DNA of 64,000 nucleotides from Martinezella rhizogenes (GTDB lineage Bacteria > Pseudomonadota > Alphaproteobacteria > Rhizobiales > Rhizobiaceae): the NCBI RefSeq assembly GCF_027460065.1, contig NZ_JAPYZZ010000015.1, positions 31,048-95,047 of the forward strand. The letters are read 5' to 3'. The position numbers and the translations under genes are program-made. Under the pieces are notes generated by a model that was not told the DNA's origin, did not search any database, and saw nothing but the letters and a program-made list of their open reading frames with translations. The number at the start of each line of letters is the position of its first letter. Positions within the stretch are counted from its first letter, which is position 1. Positions 61,852 through 64,000 of this stretch are shown here, one piece after another.

Positions 61852-62043
61852 TCAGGACTTCAGGGCGGTTTCCGTTGCGGATTTGCCCTTGCGCGCGACT
61901 TTGCCCGTTGGCTCCGCATCGCGTTTTTCATAACGAACGCCGGTAAACAGCACGACCTTCGCGGGGCCGACTATTACCGTTCCAGACAGGCCAGCGGGGC
62001 GCGGGCTTCGTCGGGCGTCGCCAATTGGAATAATCTCTGCCAT
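61852..62043 (-). CDS. Basic 63-residue hypothetical protein
   Basis: Small basic protein (AEIIPIGDARRSPRPAGLSGTVIVGPAKVVLFTGVRYEK). ATG at 62043 has a strong GAGGAGAG seven nt upstream, so the longer form is not needed. C-terminus rich in Lys/Thr. No domain recognised. Converges with the DUF1254-like gene. Confidence 0.65.
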   Translation of the reverse strand: MAEIIPIGDARRSPRPAGLSGTVIVGPAKVVLFTGVRYEKRDAEPTGKVARKGKSATETALKS

Positions 62044-62299
62044 GCTTCTCTCCTCTTCGGGAGTCAATGTTGCCCATGGGAACCGCGCAAGCCTCGTCTT
62101 GCGTCGGGAATTTCATCACCATCACATTGCGCATTGGCCAGTCCACAGACTGGTTTTCGCACGATCCAAAAATCCAAAGCGATTCTTATAAGACGATCGT
62201 GCGCAGATTCAGGCTTCACATGCCATTTTTGTATTTATTCCGTAGATCAGAATAACATGGAATCCTAATACTGCCCATGAAATTACAAACAGACAGAGG

Positions 62300-62314
62300 T
62301 TAATGATCCGTTAA
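62300..62314. promoter_or_regulatory. CtrA-type box in the long leader of the DUF2336 gene
   Basis: TTAATGATCCGTTAA: two TTAA half-sites with a 7-bp spacer, followed by C, the CtrA consensus. It lies in a 554-bp spacer (62044-62597) without a recognised gene, about 285 bp before the DUF2336 ATG. The rest of the spacer has AT-rich stretches near 62230-62300 but no other motif I can support. Confidence 0.55.
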
Positions 62315-62597
62315 CCCTAATTGCCGGACCCTCATTTCTTTCTCTGTGAGCCGCACCCGTTGAAAACTAAGGCGATGCAGCAAAGTTCCATCGGATTTCC
62401 GGCGTCATCAAGGTTTTAAAATTTCCTTGTTGAAAGAGGCAGATTCCCTCTTGCCACCCCCCATAGTTAACAGGACGTCAACGGATTTGCTCTAATTTGA
62501 ACCGATATTGTGTTTGCGTTTGTTGGGTAGTGCGTTGACCGACCGGTTTCGAGAACTTGAGAGGCCAAGAGCCATTAGGAAGAAAGATGTGGTGCTT

Positions 62598-63533
62598 ATG
62601 GCCACGGTGACGAATTTCGAAACTGTTTCCCATCCGTCAAAAACGGACCTTCGGCAATTCGCCGAACTTTTCATGCCGCTTTTCAACGCCTCCACCGAAG
62701 AAGCCAAGCGGGAGGCAATCGCCGCGCTCTCGCAGCATCCGAGCGTGCCTTCGGCGGTTGCCTTCTTCATTGCCTGCCAGCCGATTTCGCTTGCGGCACC
62801 CTTCCTCATTTCCTCGAAATGCCTCGATGACGACACGCTGATAACCATTGCCCGCACGCAAGGGGCGGCCCATGCGCGCGCCATCGTCCGGCGCGACGAC
62901 CTCTCCCCCACCGTCATCGATGCGCTTGTCGGGCTGCGCCATGCGGAAGATCTGAAACGGCCGGGTGAAGAGGCAAACATCGCCGAGCCGCAGACGGCGG
63001 CAAGCCCTGAAGAGCCGAAGGGGGAAGAAAGGAGAGACAACATCGCCGCCGCTTCCGCATTCGAAGAAGAAATGCGCCAGCGGATCAAGCAGATGGCACA
63101 TCACCTCAACCGCCCGGAAAGCGACATTCTCGGTCTTCGCCGCCTGAGCGAGGTGCAGGAAGCGCTGCTCGTGCGTTTCGCGCGTGAACGCAATGCCCGG
63201 CAATTTGCGGTGGCGCTGGCGGATTCGCTCTCCTCCAGCTACTGGCTGTCGGAGCGTATCATGCTCGATATATCAGGCGCGCAGCTGGCGACGACGCTGA
63301 CAGGTCTCGGAATGGAATTTTCCGAAGCGGCCTTCGTGCTGCAATGCTTCTATCCGCATCTTTCCGCCGCCGCCGGCGATATGAGCCGTGCGGAAGCGCT
63401 GCTCGACGGCCTCGACATCGTGGAATGCGAAGAGCGGCTGGAAAGCTGGCGTCGGGCCGAAAGCTATACACATGGCCGCGAATGGCCGAGCCGCAGCGCA
63501 CCGGCCACGCAGAGAACCGGAACGCAGGGTTAG
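62598..63533 (+). CDS. DUF2336-domain protein
   Basis: Protein of 311 residues, soluble, mostly helical. Residues 18-110 (FAELFMPLFNASTEEAKREAIAALSQHPSVPSAVAFFIACQP; RTQGAAHARAIVRRDDLSPTVIDALVGL) form HEAT-like repeats typical of DUF2336. The rest has a charged linker and a second helical block (LNRPESDILGLRRLSEVQEALLVRFAR). GTG codons 62589 or 62592 are alternative starts. Alphaproteobacterial family with unknown function. A CtrA-type box in its leader hints at cell-cycle regulation. Confidence 0.85.
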   Translation: MATVTNFETVSHPSKTDLRQFAELFMPLFNASTEEAKREAIAALSQHPSVPSAVAFFIACQPISLAAPFLISSKCLDDDTLITIARTQGAAHARAIVRRDDLSPTVIDALVGLRHAEDLKRPGEEANIAEPQTAASPEEPKGEERRDNIAAASAFEEEMRQRIKQMAHHLNRPESDILGLRRLSEVQEALLVRFARERNARQFAVALADSLSSSYWLSERIMLDISGAQLATTLTGLGMEFSEAAFVLQCFYPHLSAAAGDMSRAEALLDGLDIVECEERLESWRRAESYTHGREWPSRSAPATQRTGTQG

Positions 63534-63588
63534 GCAGGCAGGTCCACGTCTTGACGGGTTGAAGAGGCGGGCCCTTGACCGGGCAGTT

Positions 63589-63945
63589 CTAGGCCTGCGG
63601 CTTGTCCACCAGCGTCAGCAGGGTGCCGATCTCATCGGTCTCGATCTCCACGACCCACAGGTCGCTATCGAAGCGCCTTTCCCGTTCCAGCAGCGCAGTA
63701 CTTTCCTCGCCCTCCACACCGGCCAGACGCGTTTCGAAACGGCGCTCGGCGCGCATGATGTCTTCGTCATCGGCGAAACTCTGCGGGGCGGGTCCATAGA
63801 GGTTCTCGCGGCCGTTGCGCAGCCGCTGGCGCACGAAGATCGCTCCCGCCGCCTCCGCGCCCTTCTTTTCGACAGCGGCAAATCCGCCGGCGGCAAAAAC
63901 GCGACGGATGAGGGCTGAGACGAACATTTCGGATTTGAGGCGCAT
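63589..63945 (-). CDS. DUF1491-family protein
   Basis: Protein of 118 residues. MRLKSEMFVSALIRRVFAAGGFAAVEKKGAEAAGAIFVRQRL and LERERRFDSDLWVVEIE are family hallmarks. Cytosolic, function unknown. Convergent with the DUF2336 gene. The last 55 bp of the window upstream of it carry no decidable gene; a TAA for a possible upstream frame occurs at 63992. Confidence 0.88.
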   Translation of the reverse strand: MRLKSEMFVSALIRRVFAAGGFAAVEKKGAEAAGAIFVRQRLRNGRENLYGPAPQSFADDEDIMRAERRFETRLAGVEGEESTALLERERRFDSDLWVVEIETDEIGTLLTLVDKPQA

Positions 63946-64000
63946 GGGTTTGCTTTCGGTGGAGACGGTGGACGTGCTCTCGATATTGATCTTACGCGGC

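Overview
The window is a piece of GC-rich alphaproteobacterial chromosome. It most likely comes from the Rhizobiaceae, and within that from the Agrobacterium/Rhizobium group (inference). The support is the gene content: glnE, a degP-type protease with its own two-component pair, a ccmIEFH (cycHJKL) operon, a feuN-feuP-feuQ module, an RcGTA-like gene transfer agent cluster, a CueR/HmrR-CopA copper module, a DUF2336 protein and a DUF1491 protein. It is also supported by several families of rhizobial-style palindromic intergenic repeats. No rRNA, tRNA, CRISPR array, integrase, transposase or replication origin was found.

Layout. 1-19 kb: the 3' end of a histidine kinase, then glnE (-), a MipA/OmpV outer-membrane protein (+), a Rossmann/DUF4166 gene and a DCC-family gene (-), a degP-response regulator-histidine kinase set, the cytochrome c maturation operon ccmI-ccmE-ccmF-ccmH with 4-nt overlaps, a small lipoprotein, and feuN-feuP-feuQ. 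19.2-36.9 kb: a gene transfer agent (GTA) structural cluster on the minus strand, in the Rhodobacter capsulatus GTA order: gp1, terminase, portal, protease, capsid, connector proteins, major tail protein, tail chaperone, short tape measure, gp12, gp13, NlpC/P60 hydrolase and the large TIM-barrel host-interaction protein. A GH19-like muralytic enzyme lies between terminase and portal, and a small two-helix holin-like gene closes the array. The cluster is interrupted by a complete MFS transporter on the opposite strand, a Dabb-domain gene, a 35-codon plus-strand ORF and three palindromic repeats; a fourth repeat lies just upstream.

37-49 kb: metabolic and regulatory genes. These are a membrane alpha/beta hydrolase, a divergent NmrA-like oxidoreductase/HxlR regulator pair with clear operator palindromes, a divergent Lrp/saccharopine dehydrogenase-like pair, selO, an HWE histidine kinase, a GH32 fructan hydrolase, an MFS transporter and small proteins. 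49-54 kb: two adjacent toxin-antitoxin modules (ParDE/RelE type and MazEF type), then copper efflux genes (CopA, CueR/HmrR, CopZ) with a MerR-type promoter. 54-64 kb: a methyltransferase, a class D beta-lactamase, a YcgN-type cysteine cluster protein, a class A penicillin-binding protein, a divergent ArgP/LysE-type exporter pair, DUF1214/DUF1254 membrane proteins, a DUF2336 protein with a CtrA-type box in a long leader, and a DUF1491 protein.

How the genes work together. The envelope and stress set (DegP, two two-component systems, MipA, beta-lactamase, PBP) and the copper set are ordinary chromosomal functions. The most unusual block is the GTA cluster: it keeps essentially complete structural genes but is broken into short transcription units by cargo genes and repeats. 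Starts were chosen from ribosome-binding sites, 4-nt ATGA overlaps and family N-termini, and several differ from the longest possible reading frame. All family assignments come from reading the translated sequence; no database search was run.
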